DNA from: Phoronis australis
Taxonomy: Eukaryota; Phoronida; Phoronidae
DNA: 28,394 nucleotides
NCBI GenBank assembly: GCA_002633005.1
Contig: NMRA01001190.1
Coordinates: 1-28,394, forward strand
Reading direction: 5' to 3'
Both the position numbers and the translations under genes were made by a program. Below are positions 17,874 through 28,394 of this stretch, in pieces. Numbering within the stretch: position 1 is the first letter of the stretch; the number at the start of each line of letters is the position of its first letter. The notes beneath the pieces were generated by a model. The model did no database searches. It was not told where the DNA came from and saw nothing but the letters and a program-made list of their open reading frames with translations.

Positions 17874-18453
17874 CATTCCATCTCTTGTGTTTTGATAAGT
17901 TAACTGACAAAACAGCATTTACTATAATTGGACGTTTGTTTAATGGTGACAGTCTTGGTGTTTAATGGTGACAGTCTTGGCATTTTGCCAAACCATCAAT
18001 ATGGAAGCTTAGCAAACTTGTCTTAAGATGAGAAATGATTTCTGAGTTTGCAAACAACTGTGATAGTTCGTTACTCTTTGAGACCATGCCTGGCACTTAA
18101 AATAGCTCACTTGCGAGTTTCTCGCTAGTCACTGTGACGTCACCGGAAAGGGGGCAAAACCCGCCATATTGCTCTTGTTTTGCCCCGAGTCTTTGCTACA
18201 CACGCTAAAACTTACTGGAGTTCTTATGGTGAATTTTACGCTTAAAACGTTAAAACAACTTAAGATATGGTAGATGGGTCGTGGAATAACTGTGAATAGA
18301 CGAAGAAAACGTGACCTTGTTATGTTGTGCGAAGCTGTGAACGGACTGAAATTCATTGGAACTTAACCCGCTCTAGGCCTGAATGGCGTAGGCATACAGG
18401 GGCGATAGTGTATACCCATAAAAAGATATTCTCTTCAAAATACAGCAAATAAA
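17874..18453 (+). other. Likely PLPP 3' UTR with candidate poly(A) signal
   Basis: After the stop codon, the first canonical AATAAA on this strand that I see lies at 18448-18453, about 575 nt downstream. Inside is a 22-bp direct duplication containing gtttaatggtgacagtcttg (starts 17938 and 17960). The UTR end is inferred; CRE and ETS-like words at 18131-18159 may instead belong to a transposon end or another promoter. Confidence 0.4.
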
Positions 18454-19240
18454 ATCAAATGAAACATGCATATGTGCACATGAAGTTATAATTAACACAT
18501 ACCCTGACTCTGGACACAATTTAGTTTACAAATAACTTGAGCATATTCATGAAAAGCTCGCGGTTCTCTCCGTCGAGTTTCTCTCACTAAAGAGCCGCCA
18601 TTTTGAGGAAGTTACGTAAAATCACGCCTGTTGACGAACAAAAAGTCCAAGGGACACAAATCTTACAAATTTCACTTGTCTTGATATTTTCTCATGCTAT
18701 TTTGCAAGTGTCACGCTCCAGGTCACGCGCCAGATCTCGCGCTTCGCTCAGTCTCGCGCTAGCCTTTGCCTCATACTCATCTGACTCAGTATACTTGATT
18801 GTGGTAATCGCGCGCGCGGACAAAGTTAACAGTAACCACAAAGTGGAGTTGGAATTCTTCGCCTAAGTCACCTGAATTCCCGTATATTATATGCTTCATC
18901 GAAGATATGTTTAGAAGCAGAAAGAGTCACTGAAGAAAGTAAGAGCCTTTTAGCTGTTAATTTTAGGTGTAGAATGTATTTTCGACTAGGTGAAAACTTT
19001 ACCAGTGAGCGGATTTCGCCTACCGCCCGTTTAAAATACACGGGACGAAATTAGTACAGAACGCGATAGAACGTATTGTAGTGCAAATCTGAAGTTCATT
19101 TGCCATAACAGCAATGCTTTTGGGCATTTTTCGAACTAAACGGCTAAAAACTCGAAGACAATAACAGAATACACTCTGCTACCGTATTGGGCAAATGACC
19201 AAACGACAAGCTTTTGCCCCACTTCCCGTTACGTCACAGT
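18131..19240. repeat. Inverted repeat pair carrying CRE/ETS-like motifs, ~1.1 kb apart
   Basis: Positions 18131-18159 and the reverse complement of 19212-19240 match at about 25 of 29 bases, centred on ACTGTGACGT and GGGGCAAAA. A second block, TTGCGAGTTT, lies just outside on both sides (18111-18120 and, inverted, about 19271-19280), with the right spacing 21 nt longer. The left arm has a full TGACGTCA followed by CCGGAAAG. The interior is relatively CpG-rich, with GCCGCCATTTTG (YY1-like, 18594-18605) and a gcgcgcgcgg run. It may be the terminal inverted repeats of an old DNA transposon or a duplicated regulatory block. No transposase frame was found. Confidence 0.5.
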
Positions 19241-20778
19241 TTAGTCTCACATAATCTCGCGTTATTGTTATAAACTCGCAAAAGGCCTATTACTCACCAT
19301 GACGAGCCAATGTGCACAGCCTGTTCTCAAGCTATGACAAGCTGCCAGTTGTTTTGAAGCACTGAACCATCTCCAGTTCGACTAAAGAAGAATTTAAGAT
19401 CAGTTTTGTCGTATAATTTGTCTAAAACAAAAGTTGCTTTTACATACTTCCTATTACTGTTTAATTATCTTTGATTGAATTCATATTCAAAATATCTAGG
19501 TGGCCATTTTTCGGTCAAAGGTGTATGTATTGCAGGAACTTAATGCCAGCTTTTTATTTTAAAATAATAGCACTTTTAATACTTCTTGACATAATTATTC
19601 TTGATCCAAGCACTGTTATCTGTTATTGAATGCAGGACTGCGTATATCCGCTGGTACTCAATTTGAGATTGAAGATTTAAAAAGTTGGACAGTGTAAGGT
19701 ATTGAGAAAGTATAGAAAGTTGCAGACCACTCTCCTATTTGTTTTATTTCATGCTCAGTGGAGAAGCATTGTGCCTTGTGTCCTTCTTCTAACAAGTTTT
19801 ACAGATTTACTCTCTAGTATATAATAAGCAAGGACTAGCTCTGTTGTTTCATATGCCTGATGGTGTGAATGCGTTTAATGAAATGGATTTTTTAAAACTA
19901 GATGTTGACCAATTTTATTGACAATCACTTATTTTTGACTCTGCTCTATTGACGTATGTTTGCATTTTGATGTGATTCTGTTTATGTTTTGTTGGTAGTG
20001 TGGAGGTAATAATGAAATATCCCCTATTCAGATGTTTCATTCCAGTTCTTAGACCTAGCCTTAAAACACACACACTACTGAAAGGGATACTCTACCTCAA
20101 AACTTCAGTTTTTCAACCGACAGACAAAAACATTTTACATGTGAACACCCACCACCAGGCATGCTTTTTGTTTCCCTTCTCAAATATAGTGGCATTGCTA
20201 TGAGAAACGAAGAGATATGCACTTGTTTACAGTACATTAATTTTCCTTTTTGATAGCCACTGTTGAAGCACTCCTGTCGGGTCCTTTGGAGACCTGTGGA
20301 ACATTGTTTCATTTTCCACGATGCTTAACATCCGGAACAACCGGAAGCACAACACACCATTGGGCTTGCACAGAAATGGTCTGACGTACATGACTATATG
20401 ACGTCAGTATCAGATAATGACTGGCATTATTTTCAGAATCTGTTGAACACGGCGACAGGTGTGGTGCTGGCTCAGTGCCGCGGAAACATACAAGACATCT
20501 TGTCATGTACGCATCGTGATCATGAAAACAACAAAAGAAGTTCAAAATACCAACAGAGATTCTTTTAATATGATCAAAATGCACTGAGTACCATTCTCTT
20601 CATGTAAGCGTTTTTCGTTGCTTCACGCCTAGACAAACTGGTACGGCGCACTGAGGCTTCACCAACTCGATTCCTTACTTTCGAATTTGAAGTTTGGTAT
20701 TTACCATGAATTACCTGTCATTCGTAAAAGATTTTTGTGTTCACATAAATAAACTTCACGTTGTGTTGTCTTACACTG
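19241..20778. other. No gene recognised
   Basis: AT-rich, short open frames only. A CRE word (TGACGTCA) is at 20399-20406. No array or element boundary seen. Confidence 0.55.
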
Positions 20779-20913
20779 ATGGCTACAGGCTCGTTAGTTG
20801 TGCTGTATTATTCAACCGGGGGTCACCTTGTGGAACTGGCGACCACCCTTATTTCGACAGCGACCACGTGCTTTGCCATGATCGTTTGGCATGGCGAATT
20901 TGCGTCTCATATG
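20779..20913 (+). other. Weak candidate exon encoding a hydrophobic segment
   Basis: From an ATG at 20779, or after a possible acceptor ending gctacag at 20788, the frame reads a membrane-helix-like peptide (HLVELATTLISTATTCFAMI) followed by VWHGEFASHM and a poor donor (ATG then gttagc). The segment is GC-richer than its flanks. I do not recognise a family and no partner exon was found. Chance is quite possible. Confidence 0.18.
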
Positions 20914-22407
20914 GTTAGCGGCAAATTATATATCAATTATTGTGGTATCCTGCTAACGTGTCCTCACACTGTGAAACATTAGAATTTTATCTGCTTATAG
21001 GGCATGGAAACTAGTTCACGTTTTACGAATTTAACAGGAATAACACAACAGGCCCGTAGGAAGGCAAAAATTATGGGGGGGGGGCAAAACATTTCGATTT
21101 CGCCAACCCCCCCATCGCCACTACTTCTGCCAGCCGCCCCCCTCGCCACCATATTTGTACCGAGTCTCCCACGTCCGCCCTAGGTGTGNCTGCCCCCCCC
21201 CCAACTCAAAACCCTGCATCCGCCTCTGGGACAAACCCGGGGATCCAGCCATTAGTTCAGTTTCTGGTGGCCTGGGGAAAAAGATAGTGTGTCATAAAAA
21301 TGTACACACTTCCTGAACGCCTGCACTTCAAATTGAGTTCTTGTGGTTATCACTGAGCGTCTGCGCGGCCTACTGCATGCTTACATCTTATTTTTAACGT
21401 GGATACGTCAGTGATGACGTGCATGCGAATCAGGATAAGCAATCAATTCAGTTATGAAGAACAAAAAATTATTACTCAATAATACTGGAAACTAAAAACA
21501 CCAAGGGAACTGCGAAGACAACCTTTCCAAGAAATGAGTTTAATTTTATTTATTTAAGGACTTTTAAAACGTTTTTTCTATCTACGGTGTGTGTACGAAT
21601 TTCATCAATGTCTGAGAGGTATTTTAGATATGCAAATATCGTCTAAGTGTACTTTACTATTTGGGGATCGAATTATAGAGTTTTTCCGGCCAACTTCAGG
21701 CAGCAATTAAATTCACTGAATTATCACCAGTTCTAACAAGATTAGCTTCTAATTGTCAAAAATCATCTATGAATCTATCGATATTCGTAGATACATAAAC
21801 AAGTAAGTCAGAAGCCAACGAATTTGTTTATCAAACAGGAGTGTGCAATTTCCGCATGCATGCTCGCAGACTTTTGACGAGTAACCGGGGGAATATGGGA
21901 GATGGGGTACTGGTATTAAGGTGTATTTTTAGAGGTACCTATAACGGTTGACGACGTAAATTTGAACTCCACTGAAAAAAAAAGTTGAAATCTTTGTTTA
22001 TGATTGCGAGAGTTCTTTGAGTACTCCTTTCGACATGTACACGATCATTTCAAATAGTAGCCTAGTAAGCAGTGTTTTCCACACGTGTGAATTCCTTACA
22101 AACAACTCATAGTAACCATCTTCAAAAGAGATACTATTCTTATGATACTACGGGAAACAGTAACATTATTTTATAACTAACCATCGGAAATAGTCCTTTT
22201 GTGTAATTCACAAGTAGTGGTGTTCACCGTCGTTCTTCACAATTCCACCCTTTCGATGGCGGCATTCCTATTGTAATTTTTCAAATTTTTGGTTGTTTGG
22301 GCCGAATGGCTGTGCTGTGCAACAAGGTTTTGTGTTTTTTTTTGATGAATTTGGAATCTCAACTTCCGTCGTGAATACTTGGCAGTATCGGATTTACATA
22401 CAGGGGT
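20914..22407. other. No gene; low-complexity G/C runs
   Basis: A G-run followed by several C-runs lies at about 21070-21215, with one undetermined base at 21189 that probably reflects sequencing or assembly trouble there. A small dyad ACGTCA-GTGA-TGACGT is at 21405-21420. Otherwise featureless. Confidence 0.6.
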
Positions 22408-22640
22408 TAGTGCGCTATTCTATATTATGGTAATGGCCATGAATTTAGAATGTCTATATATGTAGCACGCTATTCTATATTTATGGTCATGACCATGGAT
22501 ATAGAGTGTCTACCTATGTACCGCTATTCTGTATTGATGGTCATGACCATGGATTTAGAGAGTCGATATATTTAGTGCACTATTCTATATTATGGTCATG
22601 ACCACGGATTTAGATTGTCTATATTTATGTAGCGAGCTAC
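22408..22640. repeat. ~55-bp tandem repeat with a 14-bp palindrome, four copies
   Basis: Units carry the word gctattctatatt (22414, 22469, 22523; actattc at 22579) followed by ATGGTCATGACCAT and gga-t-tagagtgtcta. The palindrome is perfect in copies 2 (22483-22496) and 3 (22537-22550), and broken by substitutions in copy 1 and at the last base in copy 4. Spacing is 54-56 bp. No coding capacity. Confidence 0.9.
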
Positions 22641-23408
22641 GACAATTAGAATGACCAAAAAATAGGAATTAGAGCTTGTACTTCGTCTAACAAGTGGGTG
22701 AGACGAACTCTTTATAGAATATTTTTTTCTATTTGGATTTGATATGTCTTACAACTTAGAACTTGTAAAGCACCAAGGCCAGTCAATGAATGTATATCGT
22801 GTTTATTGAAATACCTTTAGGCAATCATTAGTTTTAGCAGAATTATTAAAGTTTGACTTGTGGCAATATTGCGTAGCGTTTTAAGACACATGTTCACATT
22901 GACGTCATTCAGCATTTAATTCCAAAATTCAATGCACCAACGCCTCGGATATTTGTCAAGTTTGATATATGTAACCCCCTCTTGTTGCAACAACTAACTA
23001 CACATGGTTTCTAGAACGTTCTAATATTTCAATTTACGTTTAGCAACTATAAGAGACGAAACGTGATGTAATTACAGAAATTCATGCAGGATGGCATTGA
23101 ACTGGAACCCTCTGGTACAACACTTCGGGGCGGCAGGTGGCACCAGTGGATTGTTAATTAAAATGCGTTTGCCTGACTTACTTGAATGAATCTATGTAAT
23201 ATTTCTGATGCTAAAGTATTTAATGCCGATCATCACGAATTGTTGTGTCGCCTCTCCCTCCCCCCTCCTCCCCTCTGGAGAGGGTTCCGCAGGAGACAAA
23301 TCTCCCTCTATCCTAGCTACATGTAAGCCCCTCAGGATGTACACTGAAGTCCCTGCCCTAACTGTTGCATACTTCTGTATGCATTATGCATTATACATCA
23401 TGGACGTC
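22641..23408. other. No gene recognised
   Basis: AT-rich. A short stretch at 23079-23138 (after ttacag; peptide FMQDGIELEPSGTTLRGG, then gtggca) has exon-like borders, but with no partner I do not call it. Confidence 0.5.
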
Positions 23409-23550
23409 GCACCATAGGGGGGTGGGGGGGGGGGTTATAGCCCCACTTTTTTCAGTGCTACGCCGATGTGACATGGTCTATAGGCAGTGCACCACAGGGG
23501 GGCTGAGGAGGCTTTAGCTCCACTTTTTTCAGTGCTGCGCCGCCCATGTA
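23409..23550. repeat. Direct duplication of a ~60-80-bp unit
   Basis: The motif gcaccacagggggg, then ctttagctccac and ttttttcagtgctgcgccg, appears twice (from about 23409 and 23489), 80 bp apart, differing mainly in G-run length and scattered substitutions. Confidence 0.85.
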
Positions 23551-23999
23551 CATTGCTCCTTGCTAGTTCAATGGCTTAGTTTTGTCCCTTATATTTACCG
23601 TCAATCTTAATGAACTTGTACGTAACAAAATAAACACTGTGTACTGTTCGTTTTTTTCACTGCCTTAATCATATTCTCTAAACTTAGAATAAGTAATGCT
23701 TGTGTAAAAATCTTGCACCTCCATTTTGGTTGATATGAACTCTGATGATACTGATCATCGTTCACATATATCAGTCTGATCATCGTTTACAGCAATATTC
23801 TTAGGATTGTTTTGGGTCAGTGACAAGAATTCGTATAAATTACTAGGGCTGATGAAAAAATTTAGATCTTATATTACACCATTCGTTAATATTAATTCTT
23901 ATCAACATCTTATAACATATCATACCATTCTTAGAAATAGTCGAAATTAATCTATTTTAAAAAATCATTTGTAACAAATTTTATCAACCATAATTGATT
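23551..23999. other. No gene recognised
   Basis: AT-rich; the short motif gatcatcgtt-cacatat is repeated near 23755-23785. Nothing further seen. Confidence 0.5.
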
Positions 24000-24095
24000 G
24001 TGTACACCTGTCGGGCACAAGCTGATATAGTGCCTGTGTACACTTATGCACGCGCAGATCAGTATAGTGCTTGTGTACACTTGTCGTACACGAGC
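24000..24095. repeat. 36-37-bp repeat headed by the palindrome GTGTACAC, three copies
   Basis: GTGTACAC occurs at 24000, 24036 and 24073, each followed by a diverged ttgtcg/tatgca...gcacgcgcaga...tatagtgctt segment. The third copy is truncated. Confidence 0.85.
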
Positions 24096-27000
24096 ATATA
24101 TACATGTATAGAGGGGCGAAGGGACATTTACCCCGAACTGCTCCACCGAGAGAGGGCACTGTCGGAAAAGGGACTCCTTAAAATGAAAGGCTAAGCATCA
24201 TTAAGCTTGGAAAAAGTGCACAGTTATAACTCAGTTATTAGAAAAACATGATGAAATAACAGGAAATTGACATGATCCATGCGTCTCTGGCTCACAAGAT
24301 AATTCATTTAATAACTTCAGGTGTGTTGAACACATGGTGTTAAGAGGTAAAATGTTGCTCTTATGTTCAAATCTGCCCTCTTGCGACATCCCAACAGGGG
24401 TCTAGACCTTATTTAGAAAATTCACGACTGGGATGGAGAGTGGTCAGTCACGTTGGGGGCGACCGAAGGTCAGCAGGTTGAAAGTCGGTCGGGCCAGGCA
24501 ATGGCAGTCTAAGAAACCTATATCGTATGCACACTCGCCCAAAACAGTCGACACACGATGCCTTTTGAATATATAGTTCATCTAGAGTAATTTTTTTATC
24601 AGGCAAATCTTACGCTAACAGGATTTGCACGCAAGTCGGACGAAAAAACGTGCACTGTTTACCTCAGAGTATCCAAAGAATTCCTCGGTACTTCAAAGGC
24701 TTGATGACGCCGTCACGGATTGAAATGAGCTTATAGTCGCTATTCATGGACTGGGCTGAACGTGCTGGATGATCATCAGGCGTTGCAGTCGTAACCACGC
24801 CTCTTAAGCGTACGAGTTTCAAAATCAAAAAACCCCGAATATTACAAGTAAGGCAAACGACCAACATTACTGTTTTTAAAATTCTAAAGGAAAAAGTATC
24901 CGTCTTTGACTTTTTAAAATGTGCACATTATACGAGAAATTAGCGAATTCGGTTTTCTTCAGCACCGCGGCTAAGCCACGAGCATTAATTGCCAGTGAAT
25001 CAGTCTAGCCCTGGCAAGCTTAGGCGTTGGCGCAACAAAACCCCAAATGTTACCGTAGGAGTTGTCTCATGTGCTGCCCTTGCAGTTCTCCACTCATAAA
25101 CCAGGAAAATGTCATTTTTATCAAATCGACTATCAGCTGTTCGGTATATTCTATCAGGCGTACATAGGACTAAAAAATGACTAACTTCAGTAATTAAATA
25201 ACATAAGAATGAAACCACTTGTTAAACCAAAAAACACCTACGAGTTCCATTCCGACTACTGTATAACCACAGAAAGCGAGAAGTGTTAGCTTATGCCTTA
25301 TTTCCCGACTTGATGTTTTAAGACCCGTCTCAAAACAAAAATCAAAACAAACGACATCGCCATTGAGGGTAATGAGGGTACCGAGGCAACGTACATTGAC
25401 ACTCAATCGATGTTGTGAGACTAAATTGAACCAATCGACAACGTCACTGAGTGCAACGGGTTTTTCCAGGATTGTTAACGTACTACCAAAGTCACCGCCT
25501 ATGGAGGGCTCATTTTTCCCCTTCCTTCAAATGTTCTGTCTATAGCAAATATAAAACGGGTTACCAAGCCATGCAGTTAAAATTATTAATATCACTAGTC
25601 CACACCACGATAGCAAATAAATGTGCACCTCGAACTGCAACACATCTCTGCCATATGACACTGTGTCATCATGTTGCGCTAAACCGTTTCGATAACAATT
25701 TTGGACAAAAAATATTTCATTGACAACGTGATGAGGCGGCACGTGAATTGGTCCAAAAATTAGCCTTTATAATGCCGGTGAAGCTTCATCAGGGTCTGTC
25801 AAGCCGCTTTAACCTAACAAGCAAGGGAACATTATGGAATATATGGACGCATAAAAATGCGTAGTCGACACAAGTGTCCTATTACCACCAACGTGAGTTT
25901 TAAATGCAAATGCACGTTCATCAGAGAAAGTAAGCTGGGGTAGGTGGCAGTGATTTGCAAACGACAACAATGTAATGCTCCCAATACGGCACAATAAACA
26001 ATATGCTTACGGGGGAGTTTATTACTACATAATGTAATTAAATCAACGACGGACTACAGCTAGGATGTTGACTGTATGCGACCACAGTAAATAATTTTAA
26101 ATAAGTAATAGTGAATAAATAAAGCACTAAATAGATAAACAAATAAGCGGATATATACTGAGTACTATAAAATGAATATTACTTTCCAAATCGCCGGTGT
26201 AATCCGTTTCACATCTGCTGAGGTCAGTGCTTCCATCGTAAAAACAACTGTGCGCTGAGTTGGAATTGATGGCTGTAAATGCTGTGAGCGCGGGGTACCA
26301 ACTGAAAAGAGCGGAGGTCGTAACGGCTGGCGGGGTACTCATATCAGAATTATGTTGTTACTCCGGCGCTGAGAATAGTATGAGAATAATAAGGTTTTGA
26401 CCAGACATTGGGACAAAACAGTGAAAACATTTCGGGATTCTGTGTTTCATTTCCAAAACATCCTGTGACACAGTAACACTCAGTCACTACATTTTAGATG
26501 GCACGAGTTGACCCACTAATGCTTCCTACGTCACCCGCATGGGATCAATTCATCTCTGACCTTTCATTTGACACCTAGCGCTGGAGGAACCTAAATTTCT
26601 TCGACTATTGTATGATGCAGAGGTGAATTGCGTAAGAGAAAGGTATATCCAGAGGGCACAAGATGAATTACAGTCTGGTCCCATTGTGGAACCGAGGGCA
26701 TTAACTTGCGCCGGGCATTGTATTTGAACGCTGACACGGGTAACCTAGGGGCAACTGAGCGATTTTAAAGTTATCTGGTAGTGTTCAGTTGCCCTTATCA
26801 CGGAAATCCCCGCTCGATGGCACAGGCGGTTTTATAAGTACTCAGGTCAGTCGAGGATGCTATTTATTTATTCGTGTTTCCTATTGCACGCTTTGCTGTT
26901 TGATCAGTGCCGGCGGCACTCATTCTGACGTGGGTATATTACTAGCTAATCAAATGGATCAGGTTTCTAATCATCTTCCTTCACATGAGTTTTGGACAAT

Positions 27001-27236
27001 TATAGCGAATGACTGTTTTCACATATTACTTTGGAAATTTCTAAGTTTGATTTTGAAATTATAATAATGCGTGAAGCAAGATGTGATATCAAATGCCATG
27101 GACGCGTTGATGAGTATGCACTGAATTAGACTAAAGCATTCGGTTTGTCACTCACAATAGGCCTAGTTCAGCTTGACCCCCGCTCCAGGCACACACTCAG
27201 CTGATCCCCGGTGGAGCCGATACTCTGAAGGCAACA
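24096..27236. other. Long intergenic stretch; distal part would hold the promoter of the downstream PLPP-like gene
   Basis: Several 60-90-codon frames on both strands have no recognisable motifs. The last few hundred bases should include the promoter of the gene starting at 27237. TTTTATAAG at 26830-26838 is a possible TATA box, but it is 400 nt before the ATG, so either the leader is long or this is not the promoter. No shared CRE-TATA arrangement like the one at 8293 is seen. Confidence 0.5.
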
Positions 27237-27300
27237 ATGGACTATCAGGAGAAGATAAGACTGATTCGTACACTGGTTGATCTCATCATATTTATTATTA
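27237..27300 (+). CDS. PLPP-like: First exon of a second, tandem PLPP-like gene (partial)
   Basis: ATG in strong context (aacaATGG) opens 21 codons plus one base, then donor gtaagt at 27301. This is exactly the length and phase of exon 1 of the complete PLPP gene. The peptide MDYQEKIRLIRTLVDLIIFI shares about 11 of 21 positions with it, including LIR-x-L-x-DLII, which starts TM1. The genes would be head-to-tail about 9.4 kb apart, so local duplication is the simplest explanation. Exon 2 (PFxRGFFC) is not found before the window ends at 28394, so the intron exceeds 1.09 kb. With so short a match, a lone duplicated exon cannot be excluded. Confidence 0.72.
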
Positions 27301-27607
27301 GTAAGTAGACATTGTGGCAAACTCAAATTGTACAAATTCGTATTTGTCGAAGGACTATAAACCCTTGTCCATCGCGAAATGTTCAGCGAGACAACTTACC
27401 GTGATGAAATTTGACTCTTACTGTTCCTCAGTCGAATCAAATTGAAGGTGATTCTAGAGTTTAATTCCAAAGAACTACAGGTTAGTATTACTTGAGACCA
27501 GCTAGGCTTACTAACGTTAGTGCTACTTGAGACACAACTTTAAATAGTTAGAAGCAGCAAGCAGTCCTTTTCAGTTCCAAGTGTTAGCATTTCTATATTT
27601 TATCAAA

Positions 27608-28053
27608 AAAATTAAAAACCGGACGATCGCCGCACAAATAAAAAAGTTCATGTTCAATTCAACATTTCGTCTTTTCATGAGACATCATCAGGATCATATT
27701 TACAACAATTTAGGACAACAAGTGCCAACATACAGCTCGGGTAACATCCATAAATTGAAGATATACAGGAATATAGTCAGTAGCTGGTCATCACCATAGC
27801 TGCAGGGTCACTGAGCTACTGATTCTGTGAATAACATGCAGAGCTTAGTGACCCTGCAACTATGGTTATGACCAGCTACTGACTATATTCCCTGTATCTC
27901 TCCCTTCACTTTATGGATGTTACCCGAGCTGTATGTTGGCACTTGTTGTCCTAAATTGTTGTAAATATCTTGATGATGTCTAATGAAAAGATGATACGTT
28001 GAATTGAACATGAACTTTTTTATTTGTGCGGCGATCGTCCGGTTTTTAATCTT
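27608..28053. mobile_element. Fold-back element made of Penelope-like termini, in intron 1 of the second PLPP-like gene
   Basis: Left arm 27608-27817 and right arm 27842-28053 are inverted copies of each other (about 210 nt, over 85-90% identical by eye) around a 24-nt loop. Both derive from the same 3' end as the copy at 16562-17593: they share the accggacgatcgccgcac outer end, the CTGATGA...GAAA motif and the tgcagggtcactgagct inner end. The loop is a remnant of the sense strand (actgattctgtgaataacat). No protein domain remains. An RNA across it would fold into one long hairpin. Confidence 0.88.
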
Positions 28054-28394
28054 ATTGTGGGCAAAAACTGATTTAATTGCCAAATAAGTTCCATAGTGTA
28101 TGAAGTGTTCTTCAAAGACATGATGGATGTGACCACTGACTCCTTGAAAGCTGTCAAATAGTTTGAATCACAGATAGAAGAAATGCTTATGCGTGTTAGT
28201 CCATTGATGTCATGAGGATCTTGGCAGGGTCAACTTAATGTGTGGCCCAATATATGTGCTCCTTAGTGTGCGTACCCAGTGATGAGCGAAGGGTAACAAG
28301 ACATGACTGTAATGCGTGACAGCATACAAAGACATTGTAGCATTTCAGTCGGTTTGCGATTGTTATGCACTAAAATATATTTGCAAATGCGAAA
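28054..28394. other. End of window, presumed intron of the second PLPP-like gene
   Basis: No coding exon, repeat or RNA gene seen in the last 341 bases. Confidence 0.5.

Noticed and set aside
21070-21215. G- and C-runs as a possible regulatory or quadruplex region
   Set aside because: Low complexity with an undetermined base at 21189; sequence quality here is uncertain, so structure claims would be unsafe.
23079-23138. Short exon-like segment between ttacag and gtggca
   Set aside because: Only 20 codons, a weak donor and no neighbouring exon in compatible phase.
26789-27064. 91-codon plus-strand frame just upstream of the second PLPP-like exon
   Set aside because: No family motif, and it ends in AT-rich sequence; it more likely lies in the promoter or leader region.

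Overview
This is animal nuclear DNA, probably from a marine invertebrate. A deuterostome (echinoderm, hemichordate or amphioxus type) is plausible, but the sequence does not settle the species. The signs are genes split by GT/AG introns, AT-rich intergenic DNA, many minisatellites, a probable tRNA-derived SINE and Penelope-like retroelement debris. Nothing looks bacterial: no operons, no Shine-Dalgarno sites, and the longest open frames are mostly chance.

The one complete gene is a six-exon phospholipid phosphatase (PLPP/LPP, PAP2 superfamily) on the plus strand, 8428-17873. The exons join in phase to 885 nt, or 294 aa. All three catalytic motifs and a conserved glycosylation site are visible. 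Upstream is a short CpG-rich promoter with a CRE abutting a TATA-like box and CTCF-like sites. At 27237-27300, near the right edge, lies a first exon of the same length, splice phase and peptide pattern. It is probably the start of a tandem paralogue whose remaining exons lie beyond the window.

Left flank (1-8040): several minisatellites, a C-rich array, an 18-bp inverted repeat pair and two phase-compatible candidate exons on the minus strand (4657-4723 and 2208-2345). These suggest an unidentified gene reading leftward.

Inside the PLPP gene, intron 4 holds a ~1.55 kb higher-order tandem repeat with a ~438-bp period built from three ~146-bp subunits. Every subunit carries a CTCF-like CCTAGTGGC core in one orientation, eleven sites in all. 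Intron 5 holds the SINE, a 28-bp minisatellite with alternating variants, and a Penelope-like element fragment with a GIY-YIG domain flanked by exact-length 269-nt inverted repeats. A second, nearly pure fold-back copy of that element lies in intron 1 of the downstream paralogue.

Right flank (17874-27236): the likely 3' UTR, an inverted-repeat pair carrying CRE-like motifs, several small tandem repeats (one with a perfect 14-bp palindrome), and long stretches where I see no gene.
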